Assembly: GCF_003014695.1 (NCBI RefSeq)
Contig: NZ_PYAS01000022.1
Coordinates: 1-64,000 of the forward strand
Source of the DNA: Dyadobacter jiangsuensis
Lineage (GTDB): Bacteria; Bacteroidota; Bacteroidia; Cytophagales; Spirosomataceae
Direction: 5' to 3'
DNA length: 64,000 nt
In this document: positions 8,838 to 18,305 of the stretch, piece after piece
Position numbering within the stretch: position 1 is the stretch's first letter
How the letters are laid out: the number at the start of each line of letters is the position of its first letter
The notes under the pieces: model-generated
What the model was told of the DNA's origin: nothing
Databases searched by the model: none
What the model saw: the letters and a program-made list of their open reading frames with translations, nothing else
Program-made: the position numbers and the translations under genes

Positions 8838-10346
8838 ATGGGAAAACCAACCGGATTTTTAGAGTTTGAAAGGGAGTTGCCGAAAAAAAGAAGCGTAGAA
8901 GAGCGCTTGAAGGACTACAGTGAGATTGAAACCGCACCGACCGACTCTAATTCCAAACAGCAGGCAGCCCGTTGTATGGACTGCGGAATTCCTTTTTGCC
9001 ATAATGGTTGTCCGCTGGGCAACATCATCCCCGAGTTCAACGACGCGGTGTATGATGAAAACTGGGGACTGGCCTATGAAATATTAGCGTCTACCAACAA
9101 CTTCCCTGAGTTCACAGGCCGCATTTGCCCCGCTCCTTGCGAAGCATCCTGCGTACTGGGTATCAACAAGCCGCCGGTAGCGATCGAGTACATCGAGAAA
9201 TCGATCATCGAAAAAGCATTTGAACTAGGTTTGGTTAAACCACGCATTCCGAAAACCCGCACCGGCAAAAAAGTGGCGGTAGTAGGTTCAGGACCTGCGG
9301 GCATGGCAGCTGCTTATCAGCTCAACCAGGCCGGTCACTCGGTGGTATTGCTGGAAAGAGCGGATAAAATCGGTGGTCTGGTTCGCTACGGTATCCCTGA
9401 TTTCAAGCTCGACAAAGGCATTATCGACCGTCGTATGGCGGTCATGGAAGCCGAAGGAGTTGAATTCCGTACCGGCGTGAATGTGGGTGTAGATATCAAA
9501 GCCGAAGAGCTCCAAAACGAATTCGACGCCGTGTTGCTGACGATGGGATCGACCGTTCCGCGCGATGTAAAAATCGCAGGCCGTCAGTTCAAAGGCGTAC
9601 ACTTCGCGATGGAATTCCTGAGCCAGCAGAACAAGCGCGTAGCCGGTATCGACCGCGTGGTGGATCACCGCGGCGTAGCCTATGCCAATGGCGAAATCCT
9701 CGCTACCGACAAGCACGTGGTGGTAATCGGTGGTGGTGATACTGGTTCCGACTGCGTAGGAACTTCGGGCCGTCACGGTGCGAAATCCGTGACACAGATC
9801 GAGCTGATGCCTATTCCTCCAAAAGAGCGCGATGCAAGCACACCATGGCCGAACTGGCCGATGATGCTCCGCACATCGACTTCACACGAGGAAGGCTGCG
9901 ACAGACATTGGTCTATCAACACCAAAGAATTCGTTGGTGACGAAAACGGTAACCTGACTGCATTGAAAATCGTAGACCTCGACTGGCAGAAAGACCCTGA
10001 AACGGGCCGTATGCAAATGAGAGAGGTGGAAGGCAGCGAACGTACCATTCCTTGTGACCTGGCGTTCCTGGCAGCCGGCTTCCTGCACCCGCAGCAAGAA
10101 GGCCTGTTGAACGACCTGGACCTGGAATTCGACGAGCGCGGCAATATCAAAACCAACGGGTATCAATCGACCTCCAACGAGAAAATATTCGCAGCAGGCG
10201 ACTGCCGCCGCGGACAATCCCTCGTAGTGTGGGCAATCTCCGAAGGTCGCGAAGCGGCACGTTCGGTGGACGAGTACCTGATGGGCGAGTCATTCCTCGA
10301 AGCCAAGGCTGTATCGATGCTGAATCCTGTATTTGCACACGCGTAA
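8838..10346 (+). CDS. gltD: Glutamate synthase, small subunit
   Basis: 502 residues. The NADPH-oxidising partner of GltB: it passes electrons through FAD and two 4Fe-4S clusters. Visible are the N-terminal cysteines (CMDCGIPFCHNGCP and ICPAPCEASC), the FAD-binding GSGPAG (about residue 150), the NADPH-binding GGGDTG (about 298) and a C-terminal FAD-contact segment (FAAGDCRRGQS). Length and order are typical of bacterial small subunits. It directly follows gltB and is ended by a terminator at 10387-10420. Confidence 0.97.
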   Translation: MGKPTGFLEFERELPKKRSVEERLKDYSEIETAPTDSNSKQQAARCMDCGIPFCHNGCPLGNIIPEFNDAVYDENWGLAYEILASTNNFPEFTGRICPAPCEASCVLGINKPPVAIEYIEKSIIEKAFELGLVKPRIPKTRTGKKVAVVGSGPAGMAAAYQLNQAGHSVVLLERADKIGGLVRYGIPDFKLDKGIIDRRMAVMEAEGVEFRTGVNVGVDIKAEELQNEFDAVLLTMGSTVPRDVKIAGRQFKGVHFAMEFLSQQNKRVAGIDRVVDHRGVAYANGEILATDKHVVVIGGGDTGSDCVGTSGRHGAKSVTQIELMPIPPKERDASTPWPNWPMMLRTSTSHEEGCDRHWSINTKEFVGDENGNLTALKIVDLDWQKDPETGRMQMREVEGSERTIPCDLAFLAAGFLHPQQEGLLNDLDLEFDERGNIKTNGYQSTSNEKIFAAGDCRRGQSLVVWAISEGREAARSVDEYLMGESFLEAKAVSMLNPVFAHA

Positions 10347-10386
10347 GCGGTACAGGTTTAAGCCAGCCTCTATATATTGTTATTGC

Positions 10387-10420
10387 AAGAAAGCTGCCCC
10401 ACCCGGCAGCTTCTTGTTTT
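10387..10420 (+). terminator. Terminator after gltD
   Basis: Arms 10387-10398 and 10405-10415 form a GCTGCC/GGCAGC-centred stem followed by GTTTTA. Confidence 0.75.
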
Positions 10421-10429
10421 ATATCCCTT

Positions 10430-10437
10430 TATATTTG
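10430..10437 (+). promoter_or_regulatory. -7 element before the deacetylase gene
   Basis: TATATTTG is an exact TAnnTTTG match 23 bases before the ATG and just after a terminator, so it probably starts the three-gene unit 10460-12923. Confidence 0.6.
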
Positions 10438-10459
10438 AAGCGCAAAATTCATCGACAGC

Positions 10460-11080
10460 ATGTTCCTGCATCATTCTCCATTCTGGCTGAAAGCATTTTT
10501 TCCCGGTTTTACCTGGCATATTCCTACGAAAGAGAAAAGCATTTTCCTGACGTTCGACGACGGGCCTATTCCCGACATTACCGAGCAAGTGCTGGATTTA
10601 TTGACCCAATACAACGCGAAAGCCACGTTTTTCAGCATTGGTAATAATGTGCTCAAACATCCCGACGTGTATGAAATGGTCAGAAATGGCGGTCATTCGA
10701 TTGGTAACCATACTTTCAACCATATGAATGGCTGGAAAACCGAGGATGCCGTTTATCTGGATAATATTCAGCAATGCACCGAGCAGCTGAAACTCGAAAC
10801 AAAGCTTTTCCGTCCGCCCTATGGCCGCATTAAGAAGAGCCAGTCGAGAGTCGTTTTGCGCGACAAGCAGATTATCATGTGGGACGTCCTCAGTGGCGAC
10901 TTTTCCGCTGAAATTACCCCTGAAATTTGCCTAAAAAAATCCATCCAACATACCCGGCCCGGCTCCATCGTGCTTTTCCACGACAGCATTAAAGCCGCCA
11001 AAAACATGCTTCACACGCTCCCCCGCTACCTCGAATATTTCAGCGAAAAAGGGTACCGATTTGAAGCATTACCTATGTAA
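10460..11080 (+). CDS. Polysaccharide deacetylase (NodB-type)
   Basis: 206 residues covering one carbohydrate esterase 4 (NodB) domain. These are metal-dependent deacetylases of N-acetylglucosamine polymers such as peptidoglycan. All motifs are present: TFDDGP with the catalytic and metal-binding aspartates, HSIGNHTFNH with the metal histidines, RPPYG, and the C-terminal LFHDS histidine. No clear signal peptide is seen, although the first 25 residues are aromatic. It heads a tight three-gene unit: TatD follows after 2 bases. Confidence 0.88.
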   Translation: MFLHHSPFWLKAFFPGFTWHIPTKEKSIFLTFDDGPIPDITEQVLDLLTQYNAKATFFSIGNNVLKHPDVYEMVRNGGHSIGNHTFNHMNGWKTEDAVYLDNIQQCTEQLKLETKLFRPPYGRIKKSQSRVVLRDKQIIMWDVLSGDFSAEITPEICLKKSIQHTRPGSIVLFHDSIKAAKNMLHTLPRYLEYFSEKGYRFEALPM

Positions 11081-11082
11081 AA

Positions 11083-11853
11083 ATGATTGAAACCCACGCC
11101 CACATATACAGCGACGATTACGCCGAAGACCGTACCGAAATGCTCGACCGCGCCTGGAATGCAGGCATTGAGCAGATATGGATGCCCAACTGCGACCACG
11201 AGACCATCGACGGCATGCTGGCACTCGCCGAGCAATACCCCGGCAAATGCCTCCCGATGATCGGTTTGCACCCTACCTACGTGAAGGAGAATTTCGAGAA
11301 GGAATTGCAGATCATGGAAGAGTGGCTCGGCAAATACGAGTTTATTGCCATCGGCGAGATCGGCATGGACCTTTTCTGGGATGTGACATTTAAAGAGCAA
11401 CAGGAAAAGGCATTTTTATACCAATGCGACCTCGCGCGCAAGCATAACCTCTGGATCGACATTCACAGCCGCAGCGCATTCTGGGAGACCGTAAAACTGA
11501 TCGAAGATTTTGCCGACCCCGCATTAACCGGCATTTTCCATTGCTTTACCGGAACATTGGAAGAAGCGCAAAAAGCCATTGAACTGGGTTTTAAGCTCGG
11601 CATTGGCGGCGTCGCTACATTTAAGAATGGAGGCTTGGATAAAGTGATACCGCACGTTGGTGTCGAGCATTTGGTGCTGGAAACCGACGCGCCTTACCTC
11701 GCGCCCGTCCCCTACCGTGGAAAACGCAATGAAGTCGCTTACATCGACCTCGTCGCACAGCGCGTAGCCGATTTGAAGGAAATGACCAAAGCCGAGGTAA
11801 TCGCCGCCACCACCGCGAATGCGAAAAGCATGCTCAACAAAGTAGTGCAATGA
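11083..11853 (+). CDS. TatD-family metal-dependent DNase
   Basis: 256 residues, the usual TatD length. Metal ligands typical of this amidohydrolase-fold nuclease are in place: HAH near the start, GEIGMD, the histidine in DIHSRS, FHCFTG, and LETDAPYLAP near residue 200. TatD proteins cut DNA 3'-5' and take part in repair or DNA turnover in the cytoplasm. It starts 2 bases after the deacetylase stop and overlaps the asparaginase start by 4 bases, so translation is probably coupled. Confidence 0.92.
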   Translation: MIETHAHIYSDDYAEDRTEMLDRAWNAGIEQIWMPNCDHETIDGMLALAEQYPGKCLPMIGLHPTYVKENFEKELQIMEEWLGKYEFIAIGEIGMDLFWDVTFKEQQEKAFLYQCDLARKHNLWIDIHSRSAFWETVKLIEDFADPALTGIFHCFTGTLEEAQKAIELGFKLGIGGVATFKNGGLDKVIPHVGVEHLVLETDAPYLAPVPYRGKRNEVAYIDLVAQRVADLKEMTKAEVIAATTANAKSMLNKVVQ

Positions 11854-12923
11854 GTTATACCAAAATACACATCAACCCCATTTCTCCCGAACCGACCAGC
11901 GGTTCAGTACTTGTAATTTATACGGGCGGTACGCTGGGAATGGTTTATGAAACGAAAGGCAAGCAACTCGTGCCATTCGACTTCCAGCAAATCATCGAGA
12001 AAGTCCCCGAGATCAGCCGTCTGGATTTTGACATTACTTTCCTCTCGCTTTCGGAACCGATCGATTCATCGAACATGAATCCGGCCATCTGGATCGAGCT
12101 GGCAAGCATTATCGAAGCGCATTACGAGCAGTTCGACAGTTTTGTGATCCTGCACGGAACAGATACCATGGCCTACACGGCGTCTGCATTGAGTTATTTG
12201 CTCGAAAACCTCAACAAACCCGTGATCCTCACAGGTGCACAGCTGCCCATAGGCGTAGCGCGCTCAGACGCGCGTGAGAACGTGATTACCGCATTGGAAC
12301 TCGCCGCGGCCAAGAATGCGGAAGGACATCCTATTATCACCGAGGTTTGTATTTATTTCAATTCCAGTTTACTCCGCGGTAACCGTTCCAAAAAGCAGGA
12401 GAGCTCGGATTTCAATGCATTCCATTCCGAAAACTACCCCGCGCTGGCTAATGCGGGCGTGAATATCGAATACAATTTTCCGTACATCAAACCGTACAAA
12501 GCGGGCTTGAAACTGAAAGTTCACAAAAACTTCGATAGTAATGTGGCCTTCCTGAAAATGTTTCCGGGAATCAGCCGGCCAGTTGTGGAATCGATCCTGA
12601 ACATTGAAGGATTAAGAGGCATCGTCCTCGAAACCTATGGGGCAGGCAATGCCACTACCGAGCCCTGGTTCCTGAACGCGATCAGCAACGCCATCGAACG
12701 CGACATCGTGATCTTCAACGTCTCCCAATGCGATGGCGGCCGCGTGTCGCAAGGCCAGTACCAGACCAGCAAGTTCCTGCAACAGATCGGCGTCATCAGC
12801 GGCTCCGACATCACCGCCGAAGCAGCCATCACCAAAATGATGTACGTTTTCGCCTGCGAACGCCCCGGCGGCGCCTGCGTCGATATGCTCGGCAAGCCAT
12901 TGCGCGGAGAAATGAGCATTTGA
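11850..12923 (+). CDS. ansA: Type I L-asparaginase
   Basis: 357 residues. It hydrolyses asparagine to aspartate and ammonia. The two catalytic threonine motifs are visible: YTGGTLGM near residue 30 and LHGTDTMAYTA near 105. There is no signal peptide, which fits the cytoplasmic type I enzyme. The start overlaps the TatD stop (ATGA). The symbol follows the usual name of the cytoplasmic enzyme. Confidence 0.92.
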   Translation: MSYTKIHINPISPEPTSGSVLVIYTGGTLGMVYETKGKQLVPFDFQQIIEKVPEISRLDFDITFLSLSEPIDSSNMNPAIWIELASIIEAHYEQFDSFVILHGTDTMAYTASALSYLLENLNKPVILTGAQLPIGVARSDARENVITALELAAAKNAEGHPIITEVCIYFNSSLLRGNRSKKQESSDFNAFHSENYPALANAGVNIEYNFPYIKPYKAGLKLKVHKNFDSNVAFLKMFPGISRPVVESILNIEGLRGIVLETYGAGNATTEPWFLNAISNAIERDIVIFNVSQCDGGRVSQGQYQTSKFLQQIGVISGSDITAEAAITKMMYVFACERPGGACVDMLGKPLRGEMSI

Positions 12924-12936
12924 TTTTAGCGGGAGA

Positions 12937-12967
12937 TTTGGAAACATGAATCTGTTCCTTATATTTG
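12937..12967 (+). promoter_or_regulatory. Bacteroidota consensus promoter of tRNA-Ser(GGA)
   Basis: TTTG at 12937-12940, 19 bases, then TATATTTG at 12960-12967. The spacing and both boxes match the consensus exactly, and the predicted start lies only a few bases before the tRNA. Confidence 0.8.
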
Positions 12968-12976
12968 CACCCCAAT

Positions 12977-13063
12977 AGAGAGGTGCCCGAGTGGTTGAAG
13001 GGGCTACCCTGGAAAGGTAGTATATGGGTAACTGTATCGAGAGTTCGAATCTCTTCCTCTCTG
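12977..13063 (+). tRNA. tRNA-Ser(GGA)
   Basis: An 87-base class II tRNA: acceptor AGAGAGG pairs with CCTCTCT, discriminator G, long variable arm, T-loop TTCGAAT, anticodon loop CTGGAAA giving GGA for UCC/UCU codons. The integrase gene begins 250 bases downstream, which makes the 3' end of this tRNA a possible attachment site. Confidence 0.95.
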
Positions 13064-13087
13064 CTGATAAGAGTAGCAAAAAGCAAC

Positions 13088-13121
13088 AAAAGCCTGTAAA
13101 TGAATCATTTACAGGCTTTTT
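13088..13121 (+). terminator. Terminator of tRNA-Ser(GGA)
   Basis: Perfectly complementary arms 13088-13103 and 13105-13120 (about 13 usable base pairs) with T residues at the end. Confidence 0.85.
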
Positions 13122-13161
13122 CATTCTTATAGCTTTCCCAAAATATTCAAATTTTCACAAT

Positions 13162-13216
13162 ATTCTGGTGAGCATTTGGTGAGCATGGTCAATGTGAGAA
13201 ATCTGCTCACCAGAAT
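13162..13216. promoter_or_regulatory. Inverted and direct repeats before the integrase
   Basis: A perfect 13-bp inverted repeat, ATTCTGGTGAGCA (13162-13174) against TGCTCACCAGAAT (13204-13216). TGGTGAGCAT also recurs directly at 13166 and 13177, exactly 11 bases apart, one helical turn. This looks like binding sites for the integrase or an accessory factor, about 100 bases before the gene. Confidence 0.5.
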
Positions 13217-13312
13217 CGATACAACATACTGAATTACAACCTGTTTACGAGGCAAACATCTTGATTTTCTGACGGCATTGATAGTAGATTTATTCACTTA
13301 AAAACTATCATT

Positions 13313-14545
13313 ATGTTATCTAGAAACCTCACAACGCTCTTTTACCTGAAAAAAAGAAGCGGCTATGTTAAAGGTCCGTTACCGATATATCTGCGGATAA
13401 CAATCAATGGCGAACGATTTGAGATTTCCACAAAAAGAGAATGCGAGCCCGAGAAATGGAATTCGGTTACAGGTCGCAAAAACGGGACACGGGAAGATGC
13501 ACGAGGTTTGAATAGCTATCTCGACACCATGCAACTCAAAGTGTATGACATCCAAAAGCAGATGCTGGAAGCGAACATCGAACTGAGTGCTGAAAAGCTT
13601 CGCAACAGAATTAATGGTGTGTCGGACAGATCGAAAGATATCCTTCAAGTTTTTCGGGATCACAACGAGAAATTGGCGCGGATGGTAGGTAGTGACTATG
13701 CCTTGGGAACGCTTGGACGGTACAAAACCTCGTTCGACCACACAAAGGCATTCATTGAATGGAAATATAAAACGACTGAATTTGATATCAACAAGCTCAA
13801 CTACGATTTCATATCAGAATATGCGTTCTGGCTGAAGACAGAAAAGCAGCTGGGCCACAACACGGCGATGAAATACCTGACGAATTTCAAAAAAATCGTC
13901 ATCATTTGTGTCAAGAAGGGTTGGCTAGTGCGAGATCCATTCGCAAACTACCAAATAACGTTGAAAGAAGTCAATAGGGAGGCGCTCACTCCGGCTGAGC
14001 TTCAGACGATTTCAAACAGGGATTTCGATAATCAGCGACTTGAGCACGTCCGAGACATCTTCATTTTCTGCTGCTACACTGGATTGGCGTATGCCGATGT
14101 CTACAAGCTCAAACGTTCCGAGATTGTTGACGGCGTAGACGGCGAAAAGTGGCTTTCAATAAAAAGGCAGAAAACAGATACTCCGTCGCGTATTCCAATT
14201 TTGCCGATGGCTCAAATTGTGCTCGACAAATACGCCGGCTTCGCTGAGTGCATTGCAAAAGACAGGTTACTCCCCGTTCTGTCAAACCAGAAAATGAATT
14301 CTTATCTGAAAGAGATTGGAGATGTTTGCCGGATAAAGAAAGTCATCACATTCCATTTGGCGCGACATACTTTTGCCACTACTGTTACACTTACCAATGG
14401 AGTTCCGATAGAAAGTGTTTCTAAAATGCTTGGGCATCGAAACATCAAAACGACTCAGCAATATGCCAAAGTTGTCGACAAGAAGATTGCTGACGACATG
14501 GCTAAATTAAAAGGTATACTAGTCAAGCAATGCCAGCCTTCTTGA
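13313..14545 (+). CDS. Tyrosine recombinase/integrase (Bacteroides CTn-like)
   Basis: 410 residues: an N-terminal arm-binding domain (about 1-95), a SAM-like core-binding domain (about 105-210) and the catalytic domain (about 225-400). H348-x2-R351, H375 (LGH) and the nucleophile Y384 are visible, with a lysine in KRQKT. The box that normally holds the first catalytic arginine reads TGLAYAD, without arginine, as in IntDOT-type integrases of Bacteroides elements. It probably came in with a mobile element at tRNA-Ser, but no transfer, relaxase or phage gene follows. Confidence 0.88.
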   Translation: MLSRNLTTLFYLKKRSGYVKGPLPIYLRITINGERFEISTKRECEPEKWNSVTGRKNGTREDARGLNSYLDTMQLKVYDIQKQMLEANIELSAEKLRNRINGVSDRSKDILQVFRDHNEKLARMVGSDYALGTLGRYKTSFDHTKAFIEWKYKTTEFDINKLNYDFISEYAFWLKTEKQLGHNTAMKYLTNFKKIVIICVKKGWLVRDPFANYQITLKEVNREALTPAELQTISNRDFDNQRLEHVRDIFIFCCYTGLAYADVYKLKRSEIVDGVDGEKWLSIKRQKTDTPSRIPILPMAQIVLDKYAGFAECIAKDRLLPVLSNQKMNSYLKEIGDVCRIKKVITFHLARHTFATTVTLTNGVPIESVSKMLGHRNIKTTQQYAKVVDKKIADDMAKLKGILVKQCQPS

Positions 14546-15863
14546 CTTGCATTCTAGCGAATGCCTGAGCTCCGATGCCTGGGAGCTCAGACATTTCTAC
14601 CCAGTTTACTTAAAATGAGCGTGGTATTGGAAATTCCCAAACCGCACTTTTATATACGGACACCATTTTAGTAAGAGCGTGCTTGATCGCGATGCGCCTG
14701 GTTGGACGTGCGATAGATGATTGAAGCGTGCGGCGGAAGATTTTTGTAGGCTTGAATGGCTCTCCCGATAGAGATGCGGGGAAGCTTACAAATGCGGGGA
14801 AGCTTACAGCAGCTGTTGAAAAAGAAAGAAAACCTCTTAGTCTAAAATCTTCTTTTAGAGGCCGAAACACGTGTTCGGTCGTAGCACTCTCATTGTGGTC
14901 TCCGCTTTCGGCCACACTAATGTACACGTTTTCGTTTCTGAGCCGATTGACGTAATTTTCATGAGCAGTACTGGACTCCGCGGTCAGAATGTTGGATGAG
15001 CGGGTTGCGAAGGATTTGTTCCGGAGACCAAGGCTATCAACTACAATCTTCCGTTTGTTGTAACTGCGATTAACCTAGCATTTGCTCTTCATGGGTAGTT
15101 GGCACGCTGGGATATGTATGTGTGATTCCCAACAATCCAATCGATCGTCCTAGAGACAGACGCGGTGTGATGGAGGATTGAGTGCCGATGGTGGGATCTT
15201 TGATCTGCGTAAATGCGGCGACAAAACCAGGACGATTGAGAGTGAAAGTTTCAGATTCATACTGTTCGGTTGTTTTGAGGTGGTTTGCAACTGGAAACCA
15301 TCGCCTCGCATGCAGCTTTTCACAACCCGAAAAAGTACGAAATATTTATTATCCATTCGGTCTCTAATTATAAATCACTTGTAGTAATTTCGCTACATCA
15401 ATACCTCGCAGGCATTGAGATGGTAGCGGCAACTATTGTTCAAATAGAAAATGTATGATAACGCAAGCAGCTTAATTAATAATTTTTCCTATATGCTAAT
15501 AATTGTAAAACGCAAAAAAAAGTTATTTCAAGGCAATACATAGGCTTTAAGGCCATCACATCCTGTTCCAATATATTCGGCCAAACGGCTCGATAAGTTT
15601 ACTAGCCATTAACCGGCCGAAATTATGCCTCCTAGTTCTCCAACAAAAGCTCGATAAATACGAATTCGCTTTTAATGTAGAAATAATTCATTATAATTGC
15701 ATATGTAACTGCAAATTCCTTTCCGATTTAAGGCAGTTTAAATTGTTACTTAATTCTGTCTCAAACCAGTCTTGGATGGCCTTGAATTTGTTCAAGCCAT
15801 GAACACCGCTCACAAATGGGACAAAACCTATTGATTTTACAGACCACTTAAAGTTCGTAGCAA
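14546..15863. other. Gene-poor stretch after the integrase
   Basis: About 1.3 kb with no convincing gene. A 9-bp hairpin (14565-14573 with 14582-14590) just after the integrase could be its terminator. A 17-base sequence is repeated in tandem at 14774-14790 and 14792-14808. Frames of 60-105 residues on both strands have no recognisable features. It may be the eroded body of the element that brought the integrase. Confidence 0.5.
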
Positions 15864-18140
15864 ATGAAAAAAATCTATTGTAGTAAACCATTGCGCAAAG
15901 CGGCATTTGTAATTCTGGGGTACTTAATTGGTATTTCTTTTACCTGGGCGCAAGAACCCACGCCATTTGCATGTTCTAATCTTGCATATCAAGTGAGCGG
16001 GCCAAATACAAGCAATTCCACGCTTTATAGCTACAATGTATCCACAGGCGTCAGAACTCTTATGGGAGACCTTCCTGCAAGAGTCAACTCCATCGGTTAC
16101 AATACCCTCGATAACTTTATTTGGGGCATCAATGTCCTCACCAACCAAGTAGTTAAAATTGGATCTAATGCTGCACTCACCACCTACTCAATTCCCAATT
16201 TGCCTGCCCCGACGGTCAGCGCATATTACAATGTCGGGGAGGTATTTGGCGACGGCTATTTATTCATTTACAGCAGGCTCGCTACAAGGTATTACGTAGT
16301 CGACATCAATCCGGCCAGAGCAGCCACTTATCTGCAGCTGGTGGACCCGACAGCCTCTTATGTGCTGGATGCTGCTCCGTACGGAAACACTTTTATCGGC
16401 GCGAGCAGTCTGGATATATCGGATATCGTCTACAGTTCTTCAAACGGGCTGCTAAATGGCATCATCGACGCGCAAAGTGCAACGAACGCATACCGCAGGT
16501 TTACGATAGATCCGGTAACACAACAGGTGACCATTACGCCAACCACAATTGCGGGCGGTGGTATTCAAAATAATGAGAATGTGGCCTTCGGCTCCATTTT
16601 TATCGATCAGACGCCCAATACCTTTTATGTGTTTGCCAATACATTGGGAGGGTTCTACAAGGTTAATATGACAACGAATGCAGCTACCTTGGTATCGACC
16701 GCTCCCACAGGAGGGGCAAACAATAACGACGGAGCAAGTTGCCCCAACACGCTCCTGGTCACCAGCATTTCGGGAACGGTATTCCATGATCCCGATGCGG
16801 GAAATGTGAATAACAGCACAGGAAACCCTAATGCAGTGCCTTCCGGACTTTATGCCAATCTGATCGGTACTGATGGAAATGTCGTTGCTGTCGCCCCCGT
16901 AAACTCATCTGGCTTTTATGGTTTTGACGGCATTCCTGCCGGCGACTATCACGTGGTACTAAGTATGACAAATGGTACCCCAGGTACGGCTGCACCCCTG
17001 CCGAGCCTTCCGGCAGGCTGGGCAAATACGGGAGAGTTTAATGGGCCGGAGAATACCGGGAACACAAGCCCGGCAGACGGAATCAGCCAGGTATTTACAG
17101 TAGGTCTCAATAGTACCGAAATCAACTTTGGTATCCAGCAACCGCCCGTGGCAGACCTTAAAACTTACCTCGTGCCGAACGCAGCATTTAGCAGCACTCC
17201 GCCCGCCGGCTATCCCGCACTATCAGGCTATCAATCTATTCCTGCATCCTCGGCAAACCTGACGGGTTATCCTACCGGCGGTTCGCTCTCGGGCTCTGAT
17301 CCGGAAGATTGTGCCAGCGCCGGCACCTGTAACACGGGCACGGGCACCACATTCAATATTGAGTCGATCAATGGATCAACCGAGCTTTATTACGACTTCG
17401 GATCGGGACCTGTGCGCGTGGATGTGACAGGCGGCCCTGTGAGTATTCCCAACTTCGATGTTACCAAACTGGTGATCTACGGAGCGACCGGAAGCGGGAC
17501 TGGCAGCAACTCCATTGGTTTCACCTATTCCATGACAGATAATGCGGGAGCTACCAGTTCAGCCGCGGTCTACTCCATTGAGACAGAGAGTCCCATGCCA
17601 GTAACACTAATCAGCTTCAATATCCGTCAGGAAGGCGGCATTGCGAGCCTGCAATGGGCTACGTCCAGCGAAGAAAACAGCAAAGGCTTTGAGATCGAGC
17701 GAAGCGCAAATGCTTCTGCCTGGACCAGGATAGGGTTTGTGCCGTCTCTGTCTCGTGAGGCGGTCAGCAGTAGCCGGCTCGACTACAACTTCACCGATTC
17801 AACTCCCCTGGGCCGCAGGAGCTACTACCGCCTGAAAATGGTCGATCTTGATGGTAAATACACTTATAGCCAGATCAGGGTAGTGACTTCTGAGAACAGC
17901 ACCATTACATACGCTTACCCAAATCCCGCTGCCGACGAATTGACCATAGACGGATTAAATGGATCGGAGGAGATTAAAGTTCTGGATATTTCCGGGCGTA
18001 CATTGATTGAAGGCCGCAACAGTGATGGCAAAAACAAAAAGACACTTAACATCCGACCTCTTCCGAATGGAACATATCTGATCAAGATCCAAATGCCGGA
18101 TGGCTCGTCTGTTTCGCAAAAAGTGATTAAGAAAAAATAG
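15864..18140 (+). CDS. T9SS-secreted surface protein 1
   Basis: 758 residues. Signal peptide about 1-29 (positive start, hydrophobic core, ending in TWAQ). Residues about 35-290 resemble the DUF6923 propeller-like domain (repeated NSIGYNTLDNFIWG-type strands). A SdrD-like B domain follows at about 297-400, then a module of about 130 residues (430-570) nearly the same as in the protein at 43263, a fibronectin-like PVTLISF region, and a C-terminal Por sorting domain (YPNPAADEL onward) ending in KKK. So it should be exported by Sec and then T9SS to the cell surface. Ligand or function is unknown. Confidence 0.82.
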   Translation: MKKIYCSKPLRKAAFVILGYLIGISFTWAQEPTPFACSNLAYQVSGPNTSNSTLYSYNVSTGVRTLMGDLPARVNSIGYNTLDNFIWGINVLTNQVVKIGSNAALTTYSIPNLPAPTVSAYYNVGEVFGDGYLFIYSRLATRYYVVDINPARAATYLQLVDPTASYVLDAAPYGNTFIGASSLDISDIVYSSSNGLLNGIIDAQSATNAYRRFTIDPVTQQVTITPTTIAGGGIQNNENVAFGSIFIDQTPNTFYVFANTLGGFYKVNMTTNAATLVSTAPTGGANNNDGASCPNTLLVTSISGTVFHDPDAGNVNNSTGNPNAVPSGLYANLIGTDGNVVAVAPVNSSGFYGFDGIPAGDYHVVLSMTNGTPGTAAPLPSLPAGWANTGEFNGPENTGNTSPADGISQVFTVGLNSTEINFGIQQPPVADLKTYLVPNAAFSSTPPAGYPALSGYQSIPASSANLTGYPTGGSLSGSDPEDCASAGTCNTGTGTTFNIESINGSTELYYDFGSGPVRVDVTGGPVSIPNFDVTKLVIYGATGSGTGSNSIGFTYSMTDNAGATSSAAVYSIETESPMPVTLISFNIRQEGGIASLQWATSSEENSKGFEIERSANASAWTRIGFVPSLSREAVSSSRLDYNFTDSTPLGRRSYYRLKMVDLDGKYTYSQIRVVTSENSTITYAYPNPAADELTIDGLNGSEEIKVLDISGRTLIEGRNSDGKNKKTLNIRPLPNGTYLIKIQMPDGSSVSQKVIKKK

Positions 18141-18205
18141 CGTTCGAACCTGATCGATTAGTCGCGGGATGTAATTCATTCACCTGCAGCTAGGTTTACA
18201 AATCA

Positions 18206-18238
18206 ACCCTTCCGGAAATCCGGAAGGGTGATTTTTTT
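18206..18238 (+). terminator. Terminator after surface protein 1
   Basis: A perfect 10-bp stem (18206-18215 with 18220-18229), AAAT loop, then seven T. Confidence 0.9.
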
Positions 18239-18305
18239 ACTCAACGTATGCCGACCATCGGCAATATCTTACACAATTATTTTACCCGGGCTCAAAACCG
18301 TTATT

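Noticed and set aside
14610..14955. 105- and 75-residue frames after the integrase as cargo genes
   Set aside because: Overlapping on opposite strands, no motif; more likely eroded DNA.
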